Of a stretch of DNA of 64,000 nucleotides, positions 41,597-50,218 are shown piece by piece; positions within the stretch are counted from its first letter, which is position 1, and each line of letters opens with the position of its first letter. The notes beneath the pieces are model-generated. The model was given only the letters and a program-made list of their open reading frames with translations. It made no database searches and was not told where the DNA came from. The translations under genes and the position numbers were made by a program. The stretch lies in contig DATHYT010000063.1 in the NCBI GenBank assembly GCA_035459025.1, positions 15,141 to 79,140 on the forward strand. Reading direction: 5' to 3'. This stretch comes from JAABQT01 sp035459025 (lineage in GTDB: Bacteria; Pseudomonadota; Gammaproteobacteria; Burkholderiales; SG8-39).

Positions 41597-43474
41597 ATGC
41601 CCGCGCTGCCCGATCCCCACGCCCTTGCCATCATGGCGCTCACGGTGTTCGCGCTGGTGCTGTTCGCGCAGGATCGCATCGCGCTCGAGACCTCCAGCCT
41701 GCTCGTGTTCATCACGCTGGTGGCGGGCTTCCAGATCTTTCCCTACGCGGGCGCCGACGGGCCGCTGCGCCCGAGGGAGCTGTTCGCCGGCTTCGGCCAC
41801 GAGGCGCTGGTGGCGGTGTGCGCGCTGATGGTGCTCGGCAAGGGCCTGGAGACCACCGGCGCGCTGCAGCCGGTGGCCCGGATCCTGGCGCGCGTGTGGC
41901 AGACCGGGCCCGCGGTGTCGCTGCTGTTCACGATGCTGGTCGCCGCGGCGCTTTCCGCGGTGGTGAACAACACGCCGATCGTGGTCATGCTGCTGCCGAT
42001 CCTGGTCGGCGTGACCCTTAGCGCCAAGGCCTCGCCCTCGGGCGTGCTGCTGCCCTTCGGGCTCGCCACGGTGATCGGCGGCACGGTCACCACCATCGGC
42101 ACCTCGACCAACCTGCTGGTGGTGTCGGTGGCGCGCGACATGGGCGTGCGCAACTTCGGCATGTTCGATTTCGCGCTGCCGATCGCGCTGGTGGGCTTTT
42201 TCGGCATCCTGTTCCTGTGGCTGGTGGCGCCGCGCCTGCTGCCGCAGCGCGCGGCGCTGATCAGCGACAAGTCCGCGCGCCTGTTCAGCGCCATGCTGTA
42301 CGTCGAAGACGACAGCAAGATCGCCGGCAAGACGCTCGCCGACGCGCGCAAGCTGGCGGGCGGCAACCTGCGCCTGCTCGATGTGCAGCGCGGCGAGCGC
42401 GGCGTGCTGCTCGCGCGCCTGCCCTCGCTCACCTTCATGCCCGGCGACCGGCTGCTGGTGCGCGACACGCCCGAGCGGCTGAAGGAGCTCGAGGGCATGC
42501 TCGGCACGCCGCTGCACGACCAGGAGACCGAGTCGGCCGAGGAGCGCGAGGAGAAAGAAGAAAGGGCGGCCGCGGCCGAGGGCGAGCCGAAGGCGACGGC
42601 CGAGGAGGACGCCAAGCAGCGCCTCGTCGAGGTGGTGGTGACCGAAGACTCGCCGCTGAACGGCTCGACGGTGCGGCGCTCGCGCTTCGCCGACGAGTAC
42701 GGCCTGTTTGTGCTCGCCGTCCACCGCGGCCAGTTCCGCGACGAGATCCGCCGCGGCGAGCTGGGCGACGTGGTCCTCAGCACCGGCGACGTGCTGCTGG
42801 TGCAGGGCAGCGTGGGCGACATCAAGCGGATGAAGTCGAACCAGGCGTTCCTGGTGCTCGATTCCACGGTCGAGCTGCCCGACACGGAGCGCGCGGCGCT
42901 CGCGCTCGGCATCATGGGCGCGGTGATCGCCGCCGCCGCCACCGGCCTGCTGCCGATCAGCGTCTCGGCGCTGGTGGGCGTCGCCGCGATGATGGCGACG
43001 CGCTGCCTGACGTGGCGCGAAGCGAGCAAGGGCCTGTCCGCGCAGGTGATCATGATCGTGGTGACCAGCCTCGCGCTCGGCACCGCGCTCACCCGCACCG
43101 GCGCCACGGCCTACGTCGCCGAGCTGTTCGTGGCGGCGACCGCCGGCATGTCGCCGAGCGCGATCCTCGGCGCCCTGATGCTGCTGATGGCGGTGCTGAC
43201 CAACATCCTGTCGAACAACGCCGCCGGCATCATCGGCACGCCGATCGCCATCGGCATCGCCGCCAGGCTCGGCCTCGCGCCCGAGCCGTTCGTGATCGCC
43301 ATCATCGCCGGGGTGAACCTCTCGTTCGCCACGCCGATGGCCTACCAGACCAACCTGCTGGTGCTGCACGCCGGGGGCTACCGCTTCGTCGACTTCGTGA
43401 AGGTCGGCGTGCCGCTGTCGCTGCTGATGTGGGCGGGCTACCTCTACGTGATCCCGCTGTTTTTCCCGTTCTGA
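41597..43474 (+). CDS. SLC13/DASS-type permease with two RCK_C (TrkA-C) domains and an acidic insert
   Basis: 625-residue transporter. Two membrane halves, each with a re-entrant SNT-type motif (VVNNTPIVVMLLPILVG with TIGTSTNLLVVSV; and ILSNNAAGIIGTPIAIG with ATPMAYQTNLLV), flank a cytosolic middle of about 240 residues. That middle contains two TrkA-C-like modules (GERGVLLARLPSLTFMPGDR and GLFVLAVHRGQFRDEI/GDVLLVQGSVG) joined by a Glu/Ala/Lys-rich stretch (about residues 310-345). Such proteins carry divalent anions such as sulfate or dicarboxylates with Na+. Start at ATG after the last stop; no clear ribosome site. Ion unknown. Confidence 0.88.
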   Translation: MPALPDPHALAIMALTVFALVLFAQDRIALETSSLLVFITLVAGFQIFPYAGADGPLRPRELFAGFGHEALVAVCALMVLGKGLETTGALQPVARILARVWQTGPAVSLLFTMLVAAALSAVVNNTPIVVMLLPILVGVTLSAKASPSGVLLPFGLATVIGGTVTTIGTSTNLLVVSVARDMGVRNFGMFDFALPIALVGFFGILFLWLVAPRLLPQRAALISDKSARLFSAMLYVEDDSKIAGKTLADARKLAGGNLRLLDVQRGERGVLLARLPSLTFMPGDRLLVRDTPERLKELEGMLGTPLHDQETESAEEREEKEERAAAAEGEPKATAEEDAKQRLVEVVVTEDSPLNGSTVRRSRFADEYGLFVLAVHRGQFRDEIRRGELGDVVLSTGDVLLVQGSVGDIKRMKSNQAFLVLDSTVELPDTERAALALGIMGAVIAAAATGLLPISVSALVGVAAMMATRCLTWREASKGLSAQVIMIVVTSLALGTALTRTGATAYVAELFVAATAGMSPSAILGALMLLMAVLTNILSNNAAGIIGTPIAIGIAARLGLAPEPFVIAIIAGVNLSFATPMAYQTNLLVLHAGGYRFVDFVKVGVPLSLLMWAGYLYVIPLFFPF

Positions 43475-43481
43475 GCGCGCG

Positions 43482-44609
43482 CTACAGGCGCTTGGCCACT
43501 TCTTCCAGCATCACCTCGGTGGCGCCGCCGCCGATCGACTGCACGCGCGCGTCGCGGTACATGCGCTCGATCGCGGATTCCCTGATGAAGCCGAAGCCGC
43601 CGTGGAACTGCAGGCAGTCGTACACCACCTCGTTCAGCAGCTCGGCGCAGTAGGCCTTGGCCATCGACACTTCCTTCACGCAGTCGCGCCCGTCGGCGTC
43701 CAGGGCCGCCGCATGCTGCACGAGCTGGCGCCCGGCCTCGACGCGCGCGGCGAGCATGGCGAGGCGCTGGCGGATGGCCTGCTTGTCCCACAGCGGCGCG
43801 CCGAAAGCCTGGCGCGCGCGCACGTACTCGAGCGTCAGCTCGATCGCCTTGGCCGCCTCGCCCATGCACATGGCCGCAATGGCGATGCGCTCGTTCTGGA
43901 AGTTCTTCATGATGGCGTAGAAGCCGCGGTTCTCCTCGCCGAGCAGGTTGGCGGCCGGGATGCGGCAATTCTCGAACACGAGCTCCGCGGTGTCGGACGA
44001 GCGCCAGCCCATCTTGTCGAGCGTGCGGCCCACCGTGAAGCCGGGCGCGCCCTTCTCGACCATGAACATCGACACCCCCTTTGCGCCCGCCGCCGGCTCG
44101 GTCTTCGCCGCGACGAAGTACAGATCCGCAAGCGCGCCATTGGTGATGAACATCTTGGCGCCGTTCAGCACCCATGCGCCGCCTTCGCGCCGCGCGCTGG
44201 TGCGGATCGCTTTCACGTCCGAGCCCGCGTCGGGCTCGGTGACCGCGACGGCGGTGATCGCCTCGCCGGAGACGATCTTCGGCAGGTACGTCGCGATCTG
44301 CTCCTTCGTGCCCGCGTTCGCGAGGTGCGGCGAGGCCATGTCGGTATGCACCAGCACCGTGATGGCGAAGCCGCCGAAGGTGGAGCGCCCGAGCTCTTCG
44401 GCGAGCAGCGCGGTGGCGCGCGCATCGAGCGCGCCGCCACCGTATTCCTCGGCGTAGCGCAGGCCGAGGAAGCCGAGCCGGCCCATCTGCCGCAGCACCT
44501 CGCGCGGCACGCAGCCCTGCGCCTCCCAGGTCGCCCCGTGCGGGACCACCTCCTTCTCGACGTAGCGCCGCAGCGTGTCGCGCAGGAGCGCGAGGGTCTG
44601 GTCGGTCAC
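43482..44609 (-). CDS. Acyl-CoA dehydrogenase
   Basis: 375-residue FAD enzyme. Family marks: AVTEPDAGSDVKAIRTSA (FAD and substrate loop), WVLNGAKMFITNGALAD, QAFGAPLWDKQAIRQRLA, and the C-terminal QFHGGFGFIRESAIERMYRD, where the Glu after RESAI.. region is the usual place of the catalytic base. It would introduce a 2,3-double bond into an acyl-CoA. It starts at GTG overlapping the CoA ligase stop (GTGA) and is the last gene of the long operon beginning with pcaH. Converges on the SLC13 permease with 7 bp between stops. Confidence 0.92.
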   Translation of the reverse strand: MTDQTLALLRDTLRRYVEKEVVPHGATWEAQGCVPREVLRQMGRLGFLGLRYAEEYGGGALDARATALLAEELGRSTFGGFAITVLVHTDMASPHLANAGTKEQIATYLPKIVSGEAITAVAVTEPDAGSDVKAIRTSARREGGAWVLNGAKMFITNGALADLYFVAAKTEPAAGAKGVSMFMVEKGAPGFTVGRTLDKMGWRSSDTAELVFENCRIPAANLLGEENRGFYAIMKNFQNERIAIAAMCMGEAAKAIELTLEYVRARQAFGAPLWDKQAIRQRLAMLAARVEAGRQLVQHAAALDADGRDCVKEVSMAKAYCAELLNEVVYDCLQFHGGFGFIRESAIERMYRDARVQSIGGGATEVMLEEVAKRL

Positions 44610-46114
44610 AGCTTGAACTCCCGGAGGGCCTGCTCGCGCAGGCGGTTCTTCTGCACCTTGCCGCTCGCAGTCATGCCGATCGCTTCGAAGCTGCGGACGA
44701 TGCGCAGGTAGCGCGGCACGCGAAAGTTCGCGCAGCGCTCGCGGACCCAGGCGAGGAGCGCATCCTCGGTCAGCTTGTGTCCCGCCTTCAGCGAGACGTA
44801 GGCGCAGGGGACTTCGCCGAGCCGCGCGTCGGGCACGCCGACCACCTGCGCGCTCTGCACCGCGGGGTGCCCGAGCAGCACCTCCTCCACCTCCGCCGGC
44901 GCGACGTTCTCGCCGCCGACCCGGAACACGTCCTTCAGCCGCCCGAGCATGCGCAGCCGGCCGCCCGCGTGCAGCTCGCCGAGGTCGCCCGTGCGCAGCC
45001 AGCCGTCCTCGGTGAAGGCCTGCGCGGTTGCTTCCGGGTCGTTGTAGTAGCCGCGCATCACGCTCCAGCCGCGCACCTGGATCTCGCCGTCCAGCGTGCG
45101 CAGCTGCAGCTCGGGCAGCGGCGTGGCGAGGCCCTGCACGCGCAGCGCCTCGGCGTCGCGCCAGTCGCTCATGACCACGTTGGGCGAGGCTTCCGACAGG
45201 CCGTAGGCGGCGCAGATGCGCTTCGCGCCAAGCTCGCGGATGATCCGCTGCAGGGTCTGCGGCCCGGCCGCGGCCCAGCCGCCGCGCAAGACGAGCCTGC
45301 GCCTGGGGAAATCGGCGTGCCCCATCAGCAGCTGGAAGATCGTGTCGTTGCCGGAGGTGAGCGTGCAGCGCTCCGCTTCCATCATGGCGAGCGCCGCACC
45401 CGCCTCGAAGGTCGGCAGCGTCACGAGGCATGCGCCGTGCACGAGGCACATCAGGGCCGAGAGCGTCGAGCCGCCGACGTGGAACAACGGACGGCAGTTG
45501 AAGTAGCGGTCTTCGGCCTTCACGCCGATGCGCTCGCCCGCGGCCCAGGCGTTCCTCAGCATGTTGTCGTGCGTGAGCATCACGCCCTTCGGGTAGGCGG
45601 TGGTGCCCGAGGTGAACTGGATCAGGAGCAAGTCGTCGGGCCGCACGTCCCAGGCGATCTTCTGCCCGTGATCGAGCGCGGCGAACCCGCGCCACGAATC
45701 CTCCCCCAGCAGCACCTTGTGCTCGAGCAGCGGCAGCCGCGGCGCGATCTCGCGCAGCATCGCGGCGTAGTCGTTGCCGCGGAACCCGGGTGCCGCGAAG
45801 ATCGCGCGGCAGTCGGCCTGCTTCAGGCAGAACTCGAGCTCGGCGGCCTTGAAGCGCGTATTCACCGGCACCGTGACCACGCCGAGGAGCGCCGCGCCGT
45901 AGAAGAGCGCAAGCCAGTGCTGGTCGTTGCCCATCAGGATCGCGGCGTGGTCGCCCTTGCGCAGGCCCAGGCCGTGCATGGCGCGCGCCACGCTGTGCGC
46001 GGCGGCGTGCAGCGCGCCGTAGTCCAGTCGCCGGGTCGGCGTGACGAGCGCCTCGGCGCGCGGCGGCTGCAGCGCGAGGAACTCGCCCAGCACGCGCGGC
46101 GCCCAGCCGCTCAT
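44606..46114 (-). CDS. AMP-binding acyl-CoA synthetase
   Basis: 502-residue CoA ligase. The P-loop is QFTSGTTAYPKGVMLTH, the A5 motif AAYGLSEASPNVV, the hinge WLRTGDLGELHAGGRLRMLG and the catalytic-Lys region MTASGKVQKNRL. It activates a carboxylic acid for the CoA-dependent steps encoded around it (two enoyl-CoA hydratases, CoA transferase, acyl-CoA dehydrogenase). The ATG overlaps the enoyl-CoA hydratase stop (ATGA). The substrate is probably an aromatic or alicyclic acid given the pcaHG genes at the head of the operon; this is inference. Confidence 0.9.
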   Translation of the reverse strand: MSGWAPRVLGEFLALQPPRAEALVTPTRRLDYGALHAAAHSVARAMHGLGLRKGDHAAILMGNDQHWLALFYGAALLGVVTVPVNTRFKAAELEFCLKQADCRAIFAAPGFRGNDYAAMLREIAPRLPLLEHKVLLGEDSWRGFAALDHGQKIAWDVRPDDLLLIQFTSGTTAYPKGVMLTHDNMLRNAWAAGERIGVKAEDRYFNCRPLFHVGGSTLSALMCLVHGACLVTLPTFEAGAALAMMEAERCTLTSGNDTIFQLLMGHADFPRRRLVLRGGWAAAGPQTLQRIIRELGAKRICAAYGLSEASPNVVMSDWRDAEALRVQGLATPLPELQLRTLDGEIQVRGWSVMRGYYNDPEATAQAFTEDGWLRTGDLGELHAGGRLRMLGRLKDVFRVGGENVAPAEVEEVLLGHPAVQSAQVVGVPDARLGEVPCAYVSLKAGHKLTEDALLAWVRERCANFRVPRYLRIVRSFEAIGMTASGKVQKNRLREQALREFKL

Positions 46115-46824
46115 GCCCTGCCCATCCAGTCGCCGGCGGCGAGCTGCGCCTCGATCGCCGCGAGCTCGGTCTCGAGCGCGCCCTTCGGGTCGAGCTCGAC
46201 GCCGCGGTCGATGGCGCGCTTGGCGAGCGCGAGGGTCCGCGCCGGGGCCTCGCGGATCGTCTTCGCGATCTCGGCGAGCGCGGACTCGAGCCGGTCCGCG
46301 GGCACCAGGCGCGCCACCAGGCCGTGGCGCTCGGCTTCGTCCGCGGAGAGCGTGCGCCCGGTGAACATCAGGTCCTTGGCGAGGCGCTTTCCGAGGACGC
46401 GCGGCAGGCGCTGCGTCGCGCCGACCGTGCCGCGAATTGCCTCCGGGATGCGGAACGAAGCCTGCGGCGTGGCGACGATGAAGTCGCAGGCCGCCGCGAT
46501 CTCGCAGCCCGAGCCCACGGCCGCGCCTTCGACCACGGCGATCGCCGGCATCGGCAGCGATTCGAGCGCCGCGTAAGCAGCGAAGGCCTTCATGCGCCGC
46601 TCGCGCACCTGCGCCGCGGACATGCCCTGGCGCTCCTTCAAATCGGCGCCGGCGCAGAACACCGGCCCCCTGCCCCGCACGAAGACGAGCCGCACGGCGT
46701 CGTCCAGCCCCTGCGCCGCAGCCATCAGCGCATCGCACATCGCGAGGTTGAGCGCGTTGCGGGCCTCGGGCCGATTCAGCGTGAGGATCGCCACGCCGTC
46801 GCGCCGCTCGACGAGGACCGTCAT
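46111..46824 (-). CDS. Enoyl-CoA hydratase/isomerase family protein
   Basis: 237-residue crotonase-fold enzyme. The first CoA-binding loop is PVFCAGADLKER, and the oxyanion-hole segment AVVEGAAVGSGCEIAAACD is intact. The second catalytic Glu position lies in FRIPEAIRGTVGATQRLPR. It hydrates or isomerises enoyl-CoA esters. It overlaps both neighbours by 4 bp. The operon holds a second crotonase at 48.9 kb, so the two probably act on successive intermediates. Confidence 0.9.
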   Translation of the reverse strand: MTVLVERRDGVAILTLNRPEARNALNLAMCDALMAAAQGLDDAVRLVFVRGRGPVFCAGADLKERQGMSAAQVRERRMKAFAAYAALESLPMPAIAVVEGAAVGSGCEIAAACDFIVATPQASFRIPEAIRGTVGATQRLPRVLGKRLAKDLMFTGRTLSADEAERHGLVARLVPADRLESALAEIAKTIREAPARTLALAKRAIDRGVELDPKGALETELAAIEAQLAAGDWMGRA

Positions 46825-47996
46825 ATCGCTTTCGCCTTGCGCAGCTCGTCGATGCGCGCGTCGCTGTAGCCGAGACGCTCCTTGAGGATCGCCTCGGTGT
46901 GCTCGCCGAGCGCCGGCGGGGGTCCGATCTGCGGATCGTCCCAGCCGAGGAACTTGTAGGGCAGCGCCAGCGCCTTGAATTCGCCCACGCCCGGATAGTC
47001 GAAGCTGCCGACGAGCTGGCGCGCGCGCACGTGCGGATCGGCGAGCACCTCGGCGACGTCGTTCACCGGCCCCACCGGCACGTCGGCGGCGTCGAGACTG
47101 GCGATCAGCTCCGCGCGCGTCAGCTTCGCGACCGCGGCGCCCATCGCCGCCATCACCTCGTCGCGGCGCGCGACGCGCGCGGCGTTGGTGCCGTAAATGG
47201 CGACCGTCCCCATTTGCAGCGCCTCGCAGAGCTTGGGCCAGTGCTGGTCGCTGGCGGTGATGTGGGCGTACTTGCCGTCCTTGCAGCGAAACGTCGCCGA
47301 GGGCACGCGCCCCGGGTGCTCGGTGCCGAGGCGCGGCGGGACTTCACCGAGCGCGAAGTAGCGCGCGGCGGCGAGCGTCAGCAGGCTCACCTGCCCATCG
47401 AGCATCGAGAAATCGACGTATGCGCCACGGCCGGTCCGCTCGCGCCCGGCGAGCGCGGCGAGCATCGCGATCGCCACCCACAGGCCCGAGGTGAGGTCGG
47501 CCAGCGGCAGTCCCGGCTTCACGGGGCCGCCGCCCTTCTCCCCCGTGAGGCTCATCAGCCCGCCCATCGCCTGGAACACGGTGTCGTAACCCTTCTTCTG
47601 CGCGTAGGGCCCGCTCTGCCCGAAGCCCGTGCAGGAGACGTAGACGAGCTTCGGGTTGAGCGAGGACAGCGCCGGGTAGTCGAGTCCCTGGCGTGCGAGC
47701 GTGCCGACCGGGAAGTTCTCCACCAGGGCGTCGGCCTGCCGCGCGAGCTCGCGGATGATGCGGCGCCCGCCGTCGCTTCTCAGGTTGACCGTGATCGAGG
47801 CCTTGGCGCGGTTGCAGGCGAAGTAGTAGGCGCTGTCCTTTGCGAGCTGCGGCTCGAAGCCGCGCGTCTCGTCGCCCGCGCCGGGTTGCTCCACCTTGAT
47901 CACCGTGGCGCCGAGCTCGGCGAGGATCATGCTCGCGAACGGGCACGCCAGCACGCGCGAGAGGTCCAGGATCGTCAGGTGCTCGAGCGGCTTCAT
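46821..47996 (-). CDS. CaiB/BaiF family CoA transferase
   Basis: 391-residue class III CoA transferase. It begins MKPLEHLTILDLSRVLACPF, and has GATVIKVEQPGAGDETRGF, FACNRAKASITVNLR and the segment VENFPVGTLARQGLDY, all typical; the catalytic Asp lies in GRGAYVDFSMLDGQ. These enzymes move CoA between carboxylic acids without a covalent CoA intermediate. In the operon it could activate the substrate using an acyl-CoA product, beside the ATP-dependent ligase. Confidence 0.92.
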   Translation of the reverse strand: MKPLEHLTILDLSRVLACPFASMILAELGATVIKVEQPGAGDETRGFEPQLAKDSAYYFACNRAKASITVNLRSDGGRRIIRELARQADALVENFPVGTLARQGLDYPALSSLNPKLVYVSCTGFGQSGPYAQKKGYDTVFQAMGGLMSLTGEKGGGPVKPGLPLADLTSGLWVAIAMLAALAGRERTGRGAYVDFSMLDGQVSLLTLAAARYFALGEVPPRLGTEHPGRVPSATFRCKDGKYAHITASDQHWPKLCEALQMGTVAIYGTNAARVARRDEVMAAMGAAVAKLTRAELIASLDAADVPVGPVNDVAEVLADPHVRARQLVGSFDYPGVGEFKALALPYKFLGWDDPQIGPPPALGEHTEAILKERLGYSDARIDELRKAKAI

Positions 47997-47997
47997 C

Positions 47998-48885
47998 TCA
48001 CCTGAACGCCAGGGCTGCGATGCCGACGAGCACCAGCGCCGCGCCGCTCACGGTGCGCCCGGTGAGCTCCTCGCGGTTCTTGAGTATCCAGACGCTGACC
48101 GGGAAGATGACGAGCGGCGTCGTGTGCACCACCAGCACCGCGAGCGCGATCTCGATCTGCGTCATGGCGAGCGCGATGAAGATCGAACCGAGCGAGGTGA
48201 GCACGCCGCACCCGGTGTAGAGCAGGAGCGCCGTGCGGTCCGCGGCGCGCAGTTGCGCTGCGACTCTGCCCCACTGGTGCGTCACCACGACCTGGCAGGC
48301 CAGTGCCGCGACCGACGCGATCACCGTGCCGAGCGCTGCCTCGCTCCACTCGCGCATCGCGAGGCCGCGCAGCACGTTGCCGAAGCCGAAGCCCGCCACC
48401 GTCAGCAGCCCGGCGAGGAAGCCCTTGCGCAACACCTCCGGCGCGAGCGCGTGCAGCGAGCCGGTGCGCGGCTGCGTCAGCCACAGCCCGATCCACACCA
48501 GCACCATGAGCGCCAGCTCATACGGGCCGAGCAGCTCGCCCGCGAGCAGCCACGCCGCGACCAGCGCGAAGGCCGGCGCGGTCGAATGGAACACACTCGC
48601 GCGCGAGGGCCCGAGCAGCTTCACCGTGTCGAAGAGAAAGCGCCGGCCGAGGAACGTGCCGATCACCCCGCCGATGGCGAACAGGCCCGCGCCTTTCCAG
48701 CTCCAGCCGTAGGGCGCCGCACGCACCCCCAGCTCCACGGCGAAGAGCAGCGCCGGAAACACGATGTTGGTCGCCAGCACGATGAAGAAACCCGCCTCCA
48801 CCGGCATCCTCGCCACAGCGAAGCGCGTGACGACGATGTTGGTGGCGAAGGCGAGCATCGCCAGGAGCGCGTACGTGATGCCCAT
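47998..48885 (-). CDS. EamA/DMT family transporter
   Basis: 295 residues with ten predicted helices in two EamA repeats. The start MGITYALLAMLAFATNIVVT and the mid segment SVFHSTAPAFALVAAWLL are typical of drug/metabolite exporters. It lies 1 bp from the CoA transferase start and 3 bp after the crotonase, so it is co-transcribed with the degradation genes. Substrate direction and identity unknown; export of an organic acid or amino-acid-like compound is plausible. Confidence 0.88.
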   Translation of the reverse strand: MGITYALLAMLAFATNIVVTRFAVARMPVEAGFFIVLATNIVFPALLFAVELGVRAAPYGWSWKGAGLFAIGGVIGTFLGRRFLFDTVKLLGPSRASVFHSTAPAFALVAAWLLAGELLGPYELALMVLVWIGLWLTQPRTGSLHALAPEVLRKGFLAGLLTVAGFGFGNVLRGLAMREWSEAALGTVIASVAALACQVVVTHQWGRVAAQLRAADRTALLLYTGCGVLTSLGSIFIALAMTQIEIALAVLVVHTTPLVIFPVSVWILKNREELTGRTVSGAALVLVGIAALAFR

Positions 48886-48888
48886 GGC

Positions 48889-49614
48889 TCATGGCTTGCG
48901 AAAGGCGCGCATCCTCTTGTTGGCTTCGCGCCCGCGCGCGAGGGCTTGCTCGAGCGGCAGGTCGGCGACTTCATGGAACAGCTGCTTGGTGAGCCGCAGC
49001 GCCGGGCGGCCGAGGGCGGCGAGCTTGTCCGCCAGCGCCACGGCCTCTTTCAGCACCTGGGCGCGCGGCACCACGCGGTTGACGAGGCCGAGCGCGAGGG
49101 CGCGCGCCGCGCCCACCGGCTCGCCGAGCGCGACCAGCTCGAAGGCCGCCTTGCGGCCGACCTGCCGCACCAGGTTCGCCATCACGATGGCGGCGACGAT
49201 GCCGTGGCGCACCTCGGGGTAGCCGAGCGCGGCGCCGTCGCCCATGACCACCAGGTCGCCCGCGATGGCGAGCCCCGCGCCGCCGCCGAGCGCCGCGCCG
49301 TGCACCGCGCTCACCACGGGCTTCGCCAGCTTCGGGATGGCGAGGTGCAGCTGCATGGTGAGCTCGGCGCGTGCCTCGACCTTCGCCTTGTGCTCGGGCG
49401 TGAGCCCGGCGAACTCGGTCACGTCGGCGCCGGCGCAGAACGCCGGGCCCGCGCCCGCGAGCACCACGCAGCCCACGCTCTCCGCGGCGTCCGCAGTGCG
49501 CAGCGCATCGAGCAGCGCCTGCGTCAGCTCGGTATTCAGCGCGTTGCGCTTGTCCGGGCGGTTCAGGGTGAGCACCCGCACCGCGCCCTGGTCCTTGACG
49601 AGGAGCACGCTCAT
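48889..49614 (-). CDS. Enoyl-CoA hydratase/isomerase family protein
   Basis: 241-residue crotonase-fold enzyme. CoA loop PAFCAGADVTEFAG, oxyanion-hole segment SAVHGAALGGGAGLAIAGD, and YPEVRHGIVAAIV at the second catalytic position; the Glu there is followed by Val rather than the usual Lys/Ile. It may be a hydratase, isomerase or a ring-hydrolysing relative. Its 5' leader consists of a single repeat arm, with no clear ribosome site, so translation may depend on the remnant reading frame upstream or on that arm. Confidence 0.88.
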   Translation of the reverse strand: MSVLLVKDQGAVRVLTLNRPDKRNALNTELTQALLDALRTADAAESVGCVVLAGAGPAFCAGADVTEFAGLTPEHKAKVEARAELTMQLHLAIPKLAKPVVSAVHGAALGGGAGLAIAGDLVVMGDGAALGYPEVRHGIVAAIVMANLVRQVGRKAAFELVALGEPVGAARALALGLVNRVVPRAQVLKEAVALADKLAALGRPALRLTKQLFHEVADLPLEQALARGREANKRMRAFRKP

Positions 49615-49640
49615 AGAAAAATGAGGTCTGTCCCCATTTA
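49615..49640. repeat. GGGACAGACC repeat, single arm, locus 3
   Basis: One arm (minus-strand reading TAAATGGGGACAGACCTCAT, then TTTTCT) sits between the truncated nitronate monooxygenase and the enoyl-CoA hydratase start. Its first three bases are the stop codon of the remnant. No inverted partner is present, so it cannot form the hairpin seen at loci 1 and 2. Confidence 0.75.
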
Positions 49641-49736
49641 CAGTGCCGCGAGGCGCGCGTTGGACCAGGCCCAGCTCATCGCCGCCTGCAACACCGGGTC
49701 GCGGATGCCGAGGAGCTCGGTGATGCGCGTCTTCAC
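49638..49736 (-). pseudogene. Truncated nitronate monooxygenase start, 32 codons
   Basis: A GTG overlapping the marR stop (GTGA) opens VKTRITELLGIRDPVLQAAM, then SWAWSNARLAAL and a stop. The first 20 residues match the start of nitronate monooxygenases (2-nitropropane dioxygenases), pattern MKTRITELLGIxxPIxQGGM. The body of the gene, with its FMN-binding barrel, is gone and the sequence breaks off exactly at the repeat arm. The start signals are intact, so a 32-residue peptide may still be made. Confidence 0.7.
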
Positions 49737-50218
49737 GCCTTCTCCCGCTCGCGCGCGATCAGCTCGCGCGCGCGCGCCGCGAGTTTCTCGAGCGCCGCGT
49801 CGAACGCCGCGCGCTCCCTTGCGCCGAGGCAGTCGAGGAACGCGTCGTTCCTCTCCGCGGCGGCGCGGATCAGCCCCTGGTACAGCGCGCGCCCGGCGCG
49901 CGTCAGCGTGAGGCGCACGCCGCGCGCGTCCTCGGCGTCGATCGAGCGCAGCACGAGGCGGCGCGCGGCGAGGCCGGAGACCACGCGGCTCATCTGGCTC
50001 TTGTCGATGCCCGCGGCGCTCGCCAGATCGTTCAGCGACTGCGGCTCGGCAACGCCGCCGAGGAGCGCGATCGTGCGCCACTCCCACAGGCTCACGCCGA
50101 ACTCGCGCCGGTAGCGCAGCTCGGCGCCGCGCGACAGCAGGTTTGCGACCACGTGCAGCCGGTAGGAAAGCAGCGCCCGGATGCCGGGCGCGCTAGTCGT
50201 CGAAGAACGGGGTTTCAT
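49733..50218 (-). CDS. MarR family transcriptional regulator
   Basis: 161-residue winged-helix regulator. The recognition region reads SLNDLASAAGIDKSQMSRVVSGLAARRLV (given here as SLNDLASAAGIDKSQMSRV and the following wing EDARGVRLTLTRAG). N- and C-terminal helices form the dimer interface. It overlaps the end of pcaG by 26 bp and is coupled to the remnant downstream. MarR proteins usually repress their own operon and release DNA on binding a phenolic ligand. A matching palindrome lies in front of pcaH. Confidence 0.9.
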   Translation of the reverse strand: MKPRSSTTSAPGIRALLSYRLHVVANLLSRGAELRYRREFGVSLWEWRTIALLGGVAEPQSLNDLASAAGIDKSQMSRVVSGLAARRLVLRSIDAEDARGVRLTLTRAGRALYQGLIRAAAERNDAFLDCLGARERAAFDAALEKLAARARELIAREREKA

